Part shown: piece by piece, positions 43,000 to 57,282 of the stretch
Layout of the letters: each line of letters opens with the position of its first letter
How positions within the stretch are numbered: the stretch's first letter is position 1
Assembly (NCBI RefSeq): GCF_901000735.1
Contig: NC_081547.1
Location: forward strand, 20,398,838-20,462,837
DNA length: 64,000 nt
Direction: 5' to 3'
DNA from: Corylus avellana
Lineage: Eukaryota; Streptophyta; Magnoliopsida; Fagales; Betulaceae
The notes under the pieces: generated by a model
Told to the model about the DNA's origin: nothing
The model's input: only the letters and a program-made list of their open reading frames with translations
Database searches by the model: none
Position numbers and translations under genes: made by a program

Positions 43000-45270
43000 A
43001 ACTTCAAAATGATTTTTTGTTACTGAAAAACTCATTACAACCCATCATCACTTAGGGTTTCAAAATGACAAAACCTTTTGAGTCGACGATGGATTATATG
43101 ATTTCTCCTCCTTTCAATATTTAAAGGAGTTGTACGTACAAAAGTCTGTCCACGCAGCCTACCTGCTCTTCCCGTATCAGAGTATTTGGGACTCTTCTCT
43201 TACACCAACTTCACATGTACTGTTCAATCCAAATTAAAAATGCAAAAAGAGGCAATATCCCTTTACGGAATTAAAAGGCAAACAAATTAAAAAACTATAA
43301 TATCTTTATAAACTGATTTGGTTTTGAAGTGACCAAATTAAAAATTATGATTTAAACGCAAAAAAATAAAACAAAAAACAAAAAATACAGAAGTGTTTTG
43401 CAATATTTTTTGTTTTTTTGTTTTATAATTTTTCCTTTATACCTCTTCGTACTTTCGTGCACATCCAAAAAATAAAAAATCCAAATACTCAAACCCACTT
43501 CGTAGTCAAGAAGGTGGAGAGAGAAAATCAGTTTTTTTTTTTTTTTTCCTGCTTTATTTTTGTTGGTTTATATAAAGATATGTCTTAGAAAAATGACATT
43601 TTGGTAGGGGATGAAATTAAACTGTCCATAGAGAGAGAGAGAGGGTTTGGAATATATACAAGTTGATTTGAGATTGTGACAAATAACTTTAATAACACAG
43701 AGAGCATAACAGAGTTGGGGGAGGGAGTTACGACTCCCTCCTCTCCGCCCCCTTTCTCTTTCCCCCTTCCCCCTCCATTTTCCCGCCTCCACCATAGATC
43801 GATCAAGGCGCGTATGTCAATGGTTCTCAGGGTGCTTTTTAGCTGGGCGTGGCTGGCCGACGGTGGTGCGTGAAATGCGTGAGGGTGTGTTGAGTTTTGT
43901 TATTGTATTTTCGTTGTTTTTAAATAAAAATTTATTCTCTCTAGATTTGCTTCTATTAGCGATATATGGGATGAAGTTTTATTCGTTTTCTTAGGTTTTG
44001 TTTTCACGAATCCTTAAGAATAACATAATTAGTTTTCAGTCGGTCTTTTGTTTTTTTATGATTCATTTTTTATAAGCAAACCATAAATCGATGATGGAGA
44101 AGTTATCAAGCATAAAGAAGAATTGTCACTTTGGTAAAGGCAACGAAGGTGATTGCGATTGATAAAGCAGTAGTAAAAAAAAAAAAAAAAATAGGGAGAG
44201 AATCAAGGACCTAGAATCATGAGAATTTGCTGTAGATCTAAAACTGATTGAAACGGTGACTTTTCATAGATATTGTCTTATAATAGCCCGAGAGGCTATT
44301 GTGTATGTTATAGATAATGTTTGAGTTGTGACGATTCCAAATTATATCTTTAGCATTGTACGAAGCATTTTTCCCAATTTGATTATTATATCAATAAAGA
44401 GAGAATTCGTTCAAAGAAAAAAAAAATTATTCATTATAAATAAACAATCACAAATTTAAGAATTGTATCACTTGCAATGCCTAATGTTCTTACTCTTTGG
44501 CCTGAGTGATAATATTCTATGTTGGACTCATGAATTTTATATGGGCTCTCTCATATTAATCTCAAATTACTAGTAATTGTGGTAGCTAATTGTTATAGAT
44601 ATGTATGTTCCCCTTTAATTTGTTTTTTGTAAAACCTCTTATTTGAATAAAGAAAGATATAAATTAAATATAAATTCTTTATATATATATATATTTTAGT
44701 TCTTTTTACAAAGCTAATTAATAGTAAAGCTGGAATATGAGACATGAGACCATTGCCTATTATTAGTAAGGCATATCTGAAATGCCATTCTAGTATTTTT
44801 TTTTTTTGGCCCCCCAAAAAGGTTTTAACTTGTAAATGAAGCAGCAAGCAAAATGAAATCAATTACGTCAAATATGTCCCCACGAGAATCGAAGGAGAAT
44901 CGATTCCAAGGCTGCCATCCCAGTATTACCCTATCATGAGAAACGTATGACGTCATGCTTCTATTCCATTCATATTTCTTCGGAATTATGAGGAAAGGGA
45001 CAACTCCATGCAGGAATTTTCATTATTCCCTTCCCACATGAATCATCCTTTTTCTTTCATTTCTTTTTTTATATTTTTTTCACTCATTTTTTTTTCCACA
45101 TTTTTTATCATAATTATTTTTCACTGGCATAAGCGAACCAGTATAAAATGAGTATAATAATGAGTGTTGAGAATAATATTACGCGTATATTATGACAGAT
45201 CTATGAAAGCTTTCGGTGACCTATTTTTGTTAATTTTTTTTTTTTTTTTTTGGTCTTTTCAATTTCTTAT
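43000..45270. other. Spacer, no recognised gene
   Basis: AT-rich spacer with an A-tract at 44175-44191 and T-tracts. A GC-richer island at 43700-43880 contains a pyrimidine tract (CCCTCCTCTCCGCCCCCTTT) and fortuitous frames on both strands. It could be the leader of an unseen transcript, but no conserved protein follows. Confidence 0.45.
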
Positions 45271-46437
45271 GGGTTAATAACTTTTTTGGTACCTGGATGT
45301 TAAGGTTTTTCATTTTTTCTCCATAGGTTTTAAAACGTTACTAATCTAGAACCTCACACATAGGAAAAGACAGAATTAATACCTCTGTTATTTTCTGTCA
45401 GTCCCAATTAACGGAATTCCACGTGTCACTCCCACAATACGCCACGTGTCCTAAAATTTTTTTAAAAAAATTAAACCTAAAAAAAAAAAGGCGCTCTCCT
45501 GCCTCCTTTCTCCTTCTCCCTCGTCGTCTACCCAACCCTCCTCCACCTCATCACCGATCCTTTCCCCAAAAACACCCAAGTCCTCCTTCATGCCCACCAT
45601 TTTGATTTCCATACCCACCACCATCATCGTCATCAACAAGAACCCATCTTCTCCAACAACGAACTCCTTTCTCTCTTCTACTCCCTCTTCATCTGCGCCT
45701 TCTCTCTACTCGCCATCAGCTCCATCACCTTCAGTGTCTACCACGGCTTCTATGCAGAATCAAACAAAACCGAAACAATGTCAACTTTCAGTTGAAACCT
45801 GGTCGGAATAGAAGAAAATGGGTTCAAATTCCGGTTTGAAACGGAATTTTGATCCGATACATTTTGGGTTTCGGATCGGATCCAAAGTTGTCACCGAGAA
45901 AATCGAAGGCTTACAGTAATCTTTAGATTTGGAAAAAATTTTATAAACTAAATACAAAGCAAAATTCTAATCCAATCTGTTCTCTCTCTAAAATTCTGAT
46001 TGTCTCTCTAGATTTTTTTTGTAATTCTTAGCTGCAATTCGGTTTGAATGCTTTATTTTAGTGCCACTATTGGTAAATAATCTTGGTGGGTGTGGAAATC
46101 GAAAGGGTGGGCACAAAGGAGGACTTGGGTGTTTTTGGGGAAAGGATCGTGAAGAGGTGGAGGATGGTTGGGTAGACGACGAGGGAGAAGGAGAAAGGAG
46201 GCAGGAGAGCGCTTTATATATATTATTTTATTACTTTTTATTATTTTTAATTTTTAGGACACGTGGCGTATTGTGGAAGTGACACGTGGAATTTCGTTAG
46301 TTGAGATTGACGGAAAATAAGGGAGGTATTGATTCCGTCTTTTCCCATAGGTTGGGTACTAAATTAGTAACATTTTAAAACCTAGGTAGAAAAAATGAAA
46401 AACCTTAAAACCCAAGTACCAAAAAAATTATTAACTC
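45271..46437. mobile_element. Long-TIR MULE carrying a gene fragment
   Basis: Arms of about 350 bp (45271-45620 and 46085-46437) are inverted complements. GGGTTAATAACTTTTTTGG matches the inverted right end, and CCACGTGTCACTCCCACAAT matches the inverted ATTGTGGAAGTGACACGTGG. The flanks ATTTCTTAT and ATTTATTAA agree at 7 of 9 bases, compatible with an aged 9-bp target duplication. The centre is non-inverted. On the plus strand it reads FSNNELLSLLYSLF, then SLLAISSITFSVYHGFY, a membrane segment resembling the N-terminal region of a plant multi-pass membrane protein family with a YSVFHGFYGRPVKL motif. I infer gene capture; the parent is not certain. Confidence 0.7.
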
Positions 46438-47063
46438 ATTTATTAATTAAAAGGAAGCTTCTAGTACCAAACCCTAGGGTTCAAGCCAACACACCTATCA
46501 TTGTTGTTGAGATAAAGCGAGAAAAATATTGAATTTGATTCCATTGGAATCAATTGATGCAACATTAATGGGACAAAAATCAGTCGAAATGTCAAAAAGA
46601 AATTAAAACCAAAGCGACTTCCTTTTTATTGCTTTCATGAAAGTGGGGGACCTTTTTACTTGATGCAAACGTAAAGCACCTTTCACAGTTCACTTTGAGA
46701 ATATTATCATCAAATTTACCAGGACTCTCTCAAATTTACTGCTAAGGTGGGACTTTTTCATATGGTTTGACAATTATTTTTATTTTATTTTTTATTTTTT
46801 AAATATTTTTAAGTTCAACAGTTTTTCAAACTTGTCCATTATTGTCCAATTTTCAATAATAAATTAAATAATAAATTCTAGCTTTCAGTCATTCACAAAT
46901 AATAAATCTTAAGGAATTACTAAAAGCTATATATATATATATATATATATATATTGTAGGTCTAAAATTTATTAGACATACTAAAAATTAATTAATATGG
47001 TTGTTTATTAATGTTTTTATTTCGATAACATAAAACAAAGAGTTTAACAATCAGGGCTGTTAA

Positions 47064-47095
<32 letters not shown>

Positions 47096-50000
47096 CTACA
47101 TTCCTAAATGAAATGGGTTTTAACTCAAGAACATTCCTTGCACTTCAAAGCTGAATCTGCCTTTATAGAAATTTAAAGCTTTTTTTTTTTTTTTCCTCTT
47201 AACAATTTTTTAGAAATAAATGGAATTTTGAGAAATTAACTTATATTGCAGTTACGAGATTGAGTAAACTGACTAATAAATCCAAGCTTATATATAGCTT
47301 AAATATAAATGAGTAAGAAAAAGTATACAAAAACAAAAAATTACATTATAAAGACCCAATAGCAGAGCCACTTGACGCTTTGGGGTTGCCAAAGCTTTTA
47401 ATTTTTAATTTTTTTTTTGCTATTTTACTATCCAAGTTCCACATGGCACCCCCAAAAAAGGAAAAAAAAAATTATATTCTACTTATGTAAGCTACCACTT
47501 GGCACCCTAAAAAAAATTTTAGCGGCACCCCCAATATCAATTGTCTGGTTCCGCCACTAAGACCGAAAACAAAATTAAACCTTGAGAGCGATCTATCCAT
47601 AGCTCCATACGAGATTCTCAAAGGCGGAAAAGACAATAATTAATTAAGCGGTGGAACATCAAACACAATTTAAAAAGAAGATCAAACACAATCTTGACAG
47701 CAATCCAACCATACCTCTCAATGTGTATTCATTCACGGGTCAAATCATCTAAAGGAAAAGAATATGAAGGATGATTATTTATAAAGATCTGCCCTCTCGC
47801 CCTAGGCTAATTCTATAGGAATTAGTAATTTATATGCAACGAACAGCTGTAAATGTAATGGGTACTCATAAAAAAGGTACTGCTCAGGTGTAATGGGTTT
47901 CCAAATAGCTTAGAGAATAGGAATTTTTATGTTAGGGTTGGGGGATAGCTTTAGCTATGCACCTTGTTTGGTTTTCTTTTTGTGTTTTGTCTTTTCACTA
48001 TAGCTTTGCTTTCTCTCTTGTGCTGCACATGCAGCATGCAGGTCATGAGGTTGATTTTTTTTTTTTTTTTTAATTTTTTTATACATAGTGAATCCTAGCT
48101 TATAATTCATTCTTACTTGTGTGACAAGACTTGTTGGTTGTTTACATGTAAATTTTGAATAATTTAATTGGATTAGATAATGAGCTTTAAGTGAAAGACA
48201 TAAAGATACCTAGTTTTCTTGGTATGCTTCTCTAATGTTTATTCCATAAATGAGCACCACCCTCTTGCATTGGGGATATTATGCTTGCACTTTATGCATA
48301 ATCTTGTAAGTTAGAAACTTTTGTCGTCTATTCAAGATGGTAACTCTTTTCGATCGTGTGCTCGCCAGCTAGGGACGAATCAGGATTTTCTTTGCGTGAA
48401 GGATCCGAGCCTATGTAAATAAATAAATACATAGACACAATAAGTAATATAGAGTAGGAAGTTAAAGCATCTAGCCATCTAAGACGTGAAAAAGTTGGGC
48501 CAAGATTTTTATAAATTTTGGGGTTACCAAAGATCCCTCCCAACCACTAAGATAGGTTCAAGTTCGCCCTGCTCGCCAGCTTCGCAGGAAACTTCTGGCC
48601 TAAAAAATGAAATAAATAAATAAATAAAAATCATCCTTGAGGATCAAGCTGCACTGCACTAGTTTTGAAAAAAGTTGCAAATTCTTTGTTTTGTGTACTC
48701 AAATTTTTCTAGTTAAGTCCAGCATTGAAGTATTTTAATCCCCTATTAAGACAGTAGTGCCAACAGCATATGTTGTCCTCTTTATAGCAAACCCACAAAT
48801 TAGTATCAAACCCTTTTTTTCTAATCCTCATTGATTCTTTCTTTAGTAGGGTGTGGGGTAAGGAAGGAGTTGACAAACAAAAAGCTACCCCTCCAATCTC
48901 TTCTCTAAAGAGGGAAGTGCCATAATATTGACCTAGGAAAGAAATCTGATGCCGCCATTTATTGCCATAACCAATCCTGGCCTGCCATGTAAGTATACTT
49001 TTTTCAACCCTTTTAGTCAACCACTTAAATATAGCTAGAGTTTGCTTTTTCTGCATTGACATTGTCTGATTTGTGTATAAAAACCTAAAATATATTAGTA
49101 AGTAACAAAGTTTAAAGTGATAAATACTAATATGATAAGATCTTAACTAATTAATTTAACAAACAATAGTTGGGATTTTAGGAATTTAGTGATAAGGAAG
49201 GATAGCGTGTTTAAAAGAAATGAAGATTTGAAAACGTGAAAAAATCAAAGTTTTCGTTAACTGGGTGTGTTTTTATAAACGCACGGTTTTAACTGCTAGA
49301 CCAACTGGACAGTACTATATTTTGTAAAAGCAAGTCCGCTTTCTTTACACTAAAAAAAGGAAAAGAGGGGATTTACACATAATTATTAGTAGACGTTTGT
49401 TCTCAGAAATGGCTAGAGCATGAGAGCTCTTAGTCTTGGAAATGCATCTCAAAATTTATCATGTTAAGGACAGTATATATGCCGATGGCACTTTTAGCTA
49501 ATTTAAATGTTTAGTGATCAGAGTATCTCAATTTGAAATGCAGACAAGGCTACAAGCCATAGGCAATTAATTGATATTATGTTCCACTGGAAAGTTTAAA
49601 TAATTCCATAATTTGGCTGTGGAAGAAAATGGGAAGCCTCTATGCTTTTTGTCATTTTAACTTTAAGACTTTAGTTTTCAATGTCATATATTTAAGACTA
49701 TAGTTTATATCTATTCTAAATTTGAAACCGCTGTCAACATTTTTGTCATAGATAAATGTAAAAATACAATTCTTCTCCTCAAATATATATATATATTATT
49801 TAAAAAACAAAATAAAGGGGGTCAATGGTCGTGAAGCACAACTTAACCATGGTTGGGTCGTTGCCAAAACATATGGTTATGCTCTTCTATACCCTGTGAA
49901 CGGGGTCACGAACCAACCCTTAAATAGGGAAGGCCACGAGCCACCCCCTATATAGGAGATGGTTCTCAATCACCCCGATTTAAAGGGTGGTTCCACTCCT

Positions 50001-51050
50001 CATATTGGAGTAGCTGCGAGCCACCATGGATGGTGGAAAGCACGACCTAATCACGGTTGGGCCGTGCCACCAGCCACTGTTGTGGGTGGACTGCTTGAGT
50101 CAATTTTTTTTTTTTTTTTTTTTAAGTTTTGGTTTATAGTTCTTAATCTTTTATCTGAGAGTACAGTTGTATACTCGCAGTCATTGACAAATGTCTCCAC
50201 TTTAGAATTGGCCTAAATGAAGTCTTAAATCTATCACATTGAAAACTGACATATTAATTTGGATATCATCAACATATTAGTCTAATTAAGGGATACAATA
50301 CAAATTTAAAACATTCTGCTTTACTTTTGAGTAACAGAATACAGAGAACTAGCAAGAGATTTCGGAAATAAATTGAGTGCCATAGTAAAGAAATCAACTT
50401 TCATCAACAATTACTTTGAAAAAATGCTTCTTCAAGATTTCTCTGCTGGGGATTTCTGTGATTCCACAATTGATTTTGAAGAACCACAGATAACTGTGTT
50501 AAGAACACACAAGATTATAAGCAGGTTTTGGTGGCACCAATATCATTCAAGAAAATCTCCTGTTCTGGACTTACTATGTGCTTGTGCTGTCCCCATTAGT
50601 ATAAAAAAAAAATAAAAAAAAAACTGTTATTGTGGGGCTTGAGTATTCGAACAACCAAAGTAAAATAGTGGCAGCGAAGAAAAGCAGGAATGCAACTATA
50701 GAAGAAAGAAAGAGGGAAGGAGAGGAAAAGTTCACAATCTTTTTCTTTTGTCTCTTCCACAAGAAATCCAGGTTGGTGTCCTTAATTGATAATATAAATT
50801 ACTATTTACATTAGATGAAAAATTAAATATAAAAAAATGGAAATATACCCAAACCCCAATTTTCATTTTCTCCTTGAATTATTGACTATTTCCATTTTCC
50901 AGAGTTTTTTGAGGGATTGCGTCTCATAGATAAATAGGACACTGGAAACTTTGCTTTCAGCTTAATGGGTATCCATCAATCATCAAAAATGTATAAACAA
51001 ATGATTGTAAAGAGATATTTTCTTTTACAAACCTGGATTATTCTCTCTTG
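46438..51050. other. Spacer, no recognised gene
   Basis: AT-rich with (AT)n at 46928-46953. A region of short GGTTG/CAACC and GAGCCACC palindromes at 49820-50095 resembles the cores of the MULEs at 4000 and 6050. A minus-strand frame at 49062-48709 (117 codons) and a plus-strand frame at 50373-50615 (80 codons) are open, but I recognise neither and see no splice-linked neighbours. Confidence 0.45.
47351..47566. mobile_element. hAT-type MITE, 200 bp, 8-bp TSD
   Basis: The element 47359-47558 ends ATAGCAGAGCC and, inverted, AGTGGCGGAACCAGAC. The flanks AAGACCCA and AAGACCGA match at 7 of 8. GGCACCCCCAATATCAATTG near its right end is also found, slightly changed, in the insert at 61943-62362, so the two are one family. 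Confidence 0.75.
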
Positions 51051-51470
51051 TTTTCAGTAATATTCTTTCAGTTGTTGTTGGGATTTGCTTTATTTTCTGG
51101 CCACTGCCCACAAGCATAGATTCTCTCTATGTTGCAAAATCAGAGCCCTCTCTCCTAGCTGGGTGGCTTAGGAATGGATGAATGTGCTCTGCCTCTGCTT
51201 GGATTCTCTCTGTTCACAAAAGATTTGCTGCTTTTGTCCTTGCCTTTTTACCTTTCCTTTTCATGGATGCCTCGAGTTTCTAGGCGGTTTTAGGTGCAAG
51301 GTGCAGCTGGTGTACACAATACACTTACACAGTGATGCATACGTGCACGTTTTATTCCATCCATATGGGTATAAATACACATTAGCATTCTGTGTTTTTT
51401 CCATTGCAGTACCTATTCTTTAGTCATTGCAATAGGTTGTCTGTTTAGTGCAGATCCCACAACTGTGAAG

Positions 51471-54400
51471 ATGAGCTATATGGGTTCTGGTTTGTATCCT
51501 TTCCACCTTCCATTGCCTTTTTCATCTCAAATATCATCTAGTGTGGACTGCTATTACCTGGAAAATTTCTTTCTATATATTCGTTTCGGTTTTCTTTGGT
51601 TTGATGCATGGTACTATTATAAATGAATGCTGAAGTGAATATATATATATATATATATATTTCATCTTTATTTGATTTGAACTTGTATGGCTTTTTGAGT
51701 GGTGACATTTTGATGACATGAATTCAGGTAGTCGAACTGCTAGAACACTCGAGTTCGGACGGACACATGTAGTGAGGCCTAAAGGAAAACATCAGGCTAC
51801 TATAGTTTGGCTTCATGGACTTGGTGATAATGGCCCAAGGTGATGTTTTGTTGCTATTTTTCCCCGCTGTTGTCTTCCTTGCTTACCTCAATGTTCTTGC
51901 TTTATGCATTCTTGTGATTGTCTCTCAGAACCATTATCACAGATTTTAAAACTCTTCAAGTAAGGAAGCAAATAGTTTTATGTTTTCTATATGATGAGAG
52001 CTTGATAATTGTGGGGGAGAGGGAGGTTTAATACTGAGATGTTGGTAAATATAGCTTTAACGGCATGTTCAACATGGAATTTTAAGTATTTCAGCTTGCA
52101 CATCAATGATAAAAACCTAGCTTTGGATCATTGTTTACATTGACTTCTTTAGTTAATAGTGTGAGACATTTAGGTTAAACTCAAAAAATGGAGTGGTCTT
52201 TTTTTTTTTTTTTTTTTTAATTTTTTTAATTTTTTAATGCCCTGTCTTTTCCATCAAGGGTTGATGCTATTCTTTCCTTTTGTATTTTAGTACATAGCCG
52301 GTATTGGAAAGAAGGACTTTTTGGTTCCAAAAGGCGCCAAAAAAGAAGAGTTCAAGGATGTCAACATCCTGACATGGTCTATAATGTCAAATTATTTGAT
52401 GTTGTGGGGGAGATTCTCATGAATAAATTTGATGGGAGAGAGCAGTAGCACCGTGAATGAGTATAATTAGTTTATTTGTCCTTTTCATCTCTTATTTGAT
52501 TTGATGTAAACTTAACTAGAGAAGCCTTAATTTGGAAAAGAATATATGCCAAATTCATGAATGGGACCAGAAGTTCACCCTAAACAATTAGAGATGACCT
52601 TAACAAAGGATATTCATATGCATACAGAGAAATACAGTCATTGAGATTCTTCTAGGGAACTTGGTAAATTCAATAGGGTGGTGTGATTAAGGGAAAATCC
52701 AAAAAATTCAATGTAAAACTCTTCCAATTTTGAGTTCTTTGTGGACAATTACACTTTCTGGAAAATAAACATACTCAACTACTTAGTGTGTATTATGTAC
52801 ATATATTTTTATTGAAAAACAAATAATTAAAGAATGATATGGTTTCTGATTCCACGCTCTATTTGGTTGCAGCTCTTCCCAGCTCTTGGAATCCCTTCCT
52901 CTTCCAAATGTACAGATATATGTCTTTCATTATTTATGAACATAATCAGCTTGTACATGCTATTTTCTGTGCACATACTACTGCCTCCTTTATCCTAATT
53001 TTAATTATTCTTCTCCACGAGTATCTTAGGTTTCTGCTAAATTTCTGTGATGCAGATTAAATGGATCTGCCCAACTGCACCAACGCGCCCTGTTACATTA
53101 CTTGGTGGTTTTCCTTGCACTGCATGTAAGGATCGATCTCCTTTTGGTCTCTCTTCTAAAATGATAAAATTAGTATCATATGTATAATATCACCCATCTC
53201 AGGTGTAAATAACACCATTTATCTTTTCATGCTTTGATCATCTCAATTGTTTCCGCGTTTCATATCAGGGTTTGATGTGGGAGAGCTTTCAGAAGATGGT
53301 TCAAATGATTGGGAGGCTTTAGATGCTTCAGCAGCACATATTGCAAACTTGTTGTCAACAGAACCAGCTGATGGTACTTTGAAGGCTAAATATTTGCAAA
53401 ATAACTATCTCCCCATAATAACCGATTTCTTTATTATCATGGTTATAAACCATACTCTCGATGAGATTATTCAACAACCAGGAAGACCAATTTTCCTGCT
53501 GAGAATTGAAGTTCAAAACCCTGTAGTTTAACCTGATGTCAAAAGTAATAACTGATCAAATTTATTGTCTTGCTAAGCTATGCCTGTGTCGTCTTTCATG
53601 TTTAACTTTCCAAGTTATGTCTAGCATACTTCTTTTGAAAGAATATCTTGTCTGTATAAATTGATGTCATGCAAATTCAATTGTTGGAAGTTTCATTATC
53701 ACACTATTTTTTTGACAGTAAAAGTTGGTATTGGAGGATTCAGTATGGGTGCTGCAATGGCGCTTTACTCTGCAACTTGTTATGCTCTAGGAAGATATGG
53801 AAATGGTAACCCATACCCTGTCAACCTAAAAGCAATTATCGGACTAAGTGGATGGCTTCCAGGGGCAAGGTAACTAAGACATCATTTAGAGCATATTCCT
53901 TTGCAAACAAACCCACATATCCAACCTCTCTTGTTTATGTTGAGAATGGCTAGCACTAAACCTGTGTACTAAAACATGTTTCAACTTTGGGGATTTGTTC
54001 TATGTGAGAAATTATAATGATCCGAAAGCGTCTGAATTCAAGCCGTTTTCCAGCAGTTTCTATATGATCCCCACCTGAATTACAAGCTTAATGGATCTCA
54101 TCTAATGATCCTAATTTTTTTTCTTCAAAATATTCCCATGTTTGATAGTTAAATGGTGTTTTACCCTGCAGGAGCTTAAGAAGCAAAATACAAAGCTCAC
54201 ATGAGGCTGGAAGGCGTGCTGCTTCCTTACCCTTTTTGCTTTGTCATGGAATTTGTAAGTATCTGCTATAAATTCTATTTGTTGGGGCTGTCATTCCATT
54301 GTTAGGTTGCCCCTTGTGGTCACACTTCCCGTGTCAATTTGATATTTAGTAGACTATTATACAACTACTACACAACTTGATGATATCCAATTGTCTTATC

Positions 54401-54727
54401 TTGTTGTAGGCGATGACGTTGTCCTCTATAAATATGGGGAAAAATCAGCCCACTCCTTAACTTCAGCAGGATTTCGCTATGTTACATTCAAATCCTATGA
54501 AGGGTAACCATCCTTTTCTTTTCTTTTCTTTTCTTTTCTTTTTTCTTTCTTCTTTTCTATGCATTAGCTAGAAAAAACTCAGGATCACTTGATGGAAACT
54601 GAAAAGAAAAAGCTCTTTGTGTTTGGTTTGACTTTGCAGGATTGGTCACTACACAGTACCTGCAGAGATGGACGAAATCTGCCATTGGCTGGCCCCAAAA
54701 CTAGGGCTTGAGGGCTCTCGCCCATAA
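51471..54727 (+). CDS. Acyl-protein thioesterase-like hydrolase, 9 exons
   Basis: Alpha/beta-hydrolase of the acyl-protein thioesterase/carboxylesterase family, which removes palmitoyl or other acyl groups from proteins or small esters. Exons are 51471-51489, 51728-51839, 52873-52909, 53056-53125, 53269-53373, 53719-53869, 54172-54254, 54410-54503 and 54640-54727. Phases agree and give 252 residues, the usual length. Conserved blocks are VWLHGLGDNG, IKWICPTAPTRPVTLLGG, the nucleophile elbow GFSMG (Ser about 123), GLSGWLPG, Asp about 194 in HGICDDVV and His about 227 in GIGHYTVPAE. Together these give a complete Ser-Asp-His triad. A 5'-untranslated intron is likely (acceptor GTGCAG before 51456). 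Poly(A) signal AATAAA is at 54902. The last intron, last exon and downstream flank are duplicated at 61896. Substrate is not predictable from sequence. Confidence 0.95.
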
Positions 54728-55580
54728 AAAGAATGTAGTTGGAGGTAGTGAGTAGGAGGAGCTATTCACAATAATAATTTTGAGAGGAGAGCATGTTTTG
54801 AATGCATATGTATAAGTAGGTAGTATATAGAATGGAGCATGGGGTATATGGTATATTAGCTATAATAACCTTCCTGATTCCTTATGTCATCTTCTGCCCT
54901 AAATAAAAGACTTCAGATATACTTGTTTTTGTGTTCAACTTTCTTGTGCTTTCCATATCAAGCAACTTTACTTTGTGTGTCCATGTTAAGCAAACAAGTA
55001 ACGCTATACTACCCTCATGTTTCACTATATTCTATTCAGCTAATGTGTCACGTCATCGTTTGTTTTAAAGAAAAAAATTTCAAAGATTAATGAACACTGC
55101 CGCATCAGCTCAATAGAATGAGAGTTGGATATGGATATAGTATAGCATTACTCTAAGCAAATCAAGCTGAGGTAACTCCAAACCACGCCAAAAGGCAAAA
55201 GAGAATATAAAATGAATCATTCATGCCTTGGGGAACAAGAAGACAAAAGTAATATCCCAATTTAGTGGCAGGGAAAAAAAAAAAACAAAAACAAAAAACA
55301 AAACTCCGTTATTCTCATCAATTTTGATTGGTGCAACTTTCCAATAAGGCAATAATCTTTTTTTCTTTTTAAATTCCATGTTGGTGCCTTGGTGGAGTAA
55401 TGGCTGGCGTGATGTCTACTTAGAGGTACCGAAATGTTAGCATTCATGTCCGGTTTAGCAAATCTTTATATAAAATTTAACTAAAGAATATTATTTTTTT
55501 ATTATTATTATTTTAACTACTCACTTTTTAAACGCACCTACATCTGCTTCAATATTTTAACTATATACTTTTCAATATTT

Positions 55581-55621
<41 letters not shown>

Positions 55622-56432
55622 TACTTACATTATTCCCAAATGATCTGGACCCCACATTTATTTAAGAAAAAAAATATAAATCTATTTATTTATTGAATGG
55701 ACCAGATCATTTGAGAAAAGAAATTAGGGAAAAAGTAGCCCCACATTTATTTAAGAAAACAAAAAACAATATAAATCTATTTATTTATTGAATGAACCAG
55801 ATCATTTGGGAAAAGAAATTAGGAAAAAAGTATTGAGATGTCTAGTATTATCCTATTTTGAGTGTATTCTTGTGTTACTTTAAACCCGATATGAACGTAA
55901 ATATCAAGTTGCGTTACTGGATAAATTAGGGTCGTTTTTTAGAGAAAACTTAGGCCTCCTTCAAACCTAGTTTGAATTCAAATTTTCTGAATGATTTTTA
56001 TTAGGAGAAACATTACTTAATCTCCTAAACATCCATGCTTTTTGAAATTATCCTCCCGAAATTCAAAAACTATCAATTCAAGGTATCGATTCAATTTTTT
56101 GCAACATCCCCTTCTGTTAGAGTTTTCCATTAAATATGGTTAAAATTTTCAAAATACCCATATTTTTTATTATAAAAAAAATATAAAATAAAAAGTTATA
56201 AAAATTCAGGGTTGATCAATATTTAATCGAATTTGCAAACAAATAAGGTAGATAATACTCAAACTAATAATACAACTAATTTGAATCCCAATTGATAAAA
56301 ATACCTACTAATTCTTATTAAATAAAATCCGATTTTACATTTTAAAACAACTTCTAACCTTATCCGTAGCACAATCTAAATGTGATAAATGTAAGCTGCC
56401 CATAACAATTTAAGCATTACCAAATGAGAACT
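54619..56432 (+). repeat. Source copy of a segmental duplication
   Basis: This segment starts in the last intron of the thioesterase gene (GTGTTTGGTTTGACTTTGCAG) and runs through its last exon and about 1.7 kb of downstream spacer. It recurs at 61896-64000 in the same orientation. By eye the first 220 non-inserted bases differ at about 10 positions (about 95% identity). The (AT)n length and small indels differ, and the second copy carries a 420-bp insert. Homology continues to the end of the window. Confidence 0.93.
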
Positions 56433-56530
56433 CTTGTAGCACATGTAAAATTTGAACTATTTTCTTCATCTGCATGTGATCAAGTCCTCAATTTCTAGGA
56501 TTCGTTCCACTTTCTGTTAGAATTTTTAAC

Positions 56531-57037
56531 GGTGTGTTTGGCAAACCATTTATTTATTAATTTTTTTTAAAGTGAAATTTCATTCTTTCATCCATTCTTA
56601 CAAATCAGATATTACAAACTATCCAAGCATACAACAGTATGCAAAAATTCAAGATACTCCTCCATTCAAATTTTTCCAATAGATGTTTAGAGCGCCACAT
56701 TTGCCAAAGTACGTGCCGTTATATTTGCTTCCCTTTCTGTATGCACCATCTTTCAATTAAGTCTGTGCAAGACAATCTTTACATCCTCAATCAAATTATC
56801 ATACCTCTACTGATAAGCATGAAGTATTGACATAACATAAAAAGTAAAATAAGTTTTGAGTTTTTTTGTTTGAATAGTAATAAAAAATAAATGATGCAAT
56901 ATAAAAGTGAAATAAGATAATAGCTTTTGTGACAAAATAGTAAAAAAAATTGTTTTGAAAAGATGTTAATTTTTTTTTTCCCCCTTAGAAGTGAGAATAA
57001 GGGGAAGAAAAGGAAAGATGGATTGCCAAACCCATAT
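56531..57037. mobile_element. Possible MITE with GTTTGGCAA ends
   Basis: GGTGTGTTTGGCAAACCATT at the left and the inverted ATATGGGTTTGGCAATCCAT at the right bracket about 500 AT-rich bases. The ends resemble those of the 41141 MITE. The piece at 56575-56815 may be a separate insertion. Target duplication not found. Confidence 0.4.
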
Positions 57038-57282
57038 ATATTGAACACTTTCCATCTCTTTTAGATTAAAGTGAAGAGTCAAATTCACAATAGTGGCACA
57101 AGTCAAATATTACCAGTTTATTCATGAGTCTTAAAAATTAAAAATTAAAGCCGCAAGCATGTTATAGTCAAACATTATTATGGCTACTGTCATTAATAGG
57201 AGACAAAACCTCTTCTATTTACAGCAATACCAAAATTATTGTATGGGGTAAGAGAAGGGAAAGAAGGCACAGCCTGCAAACT

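Noticed and set aside
48709..49062. 117-codon minus-strand frame
   Set aside because: Open and of normal composition, but no family recognised, no second exon, and no promoter or conserved motif seen. Kept only as a note in the spacer entry.
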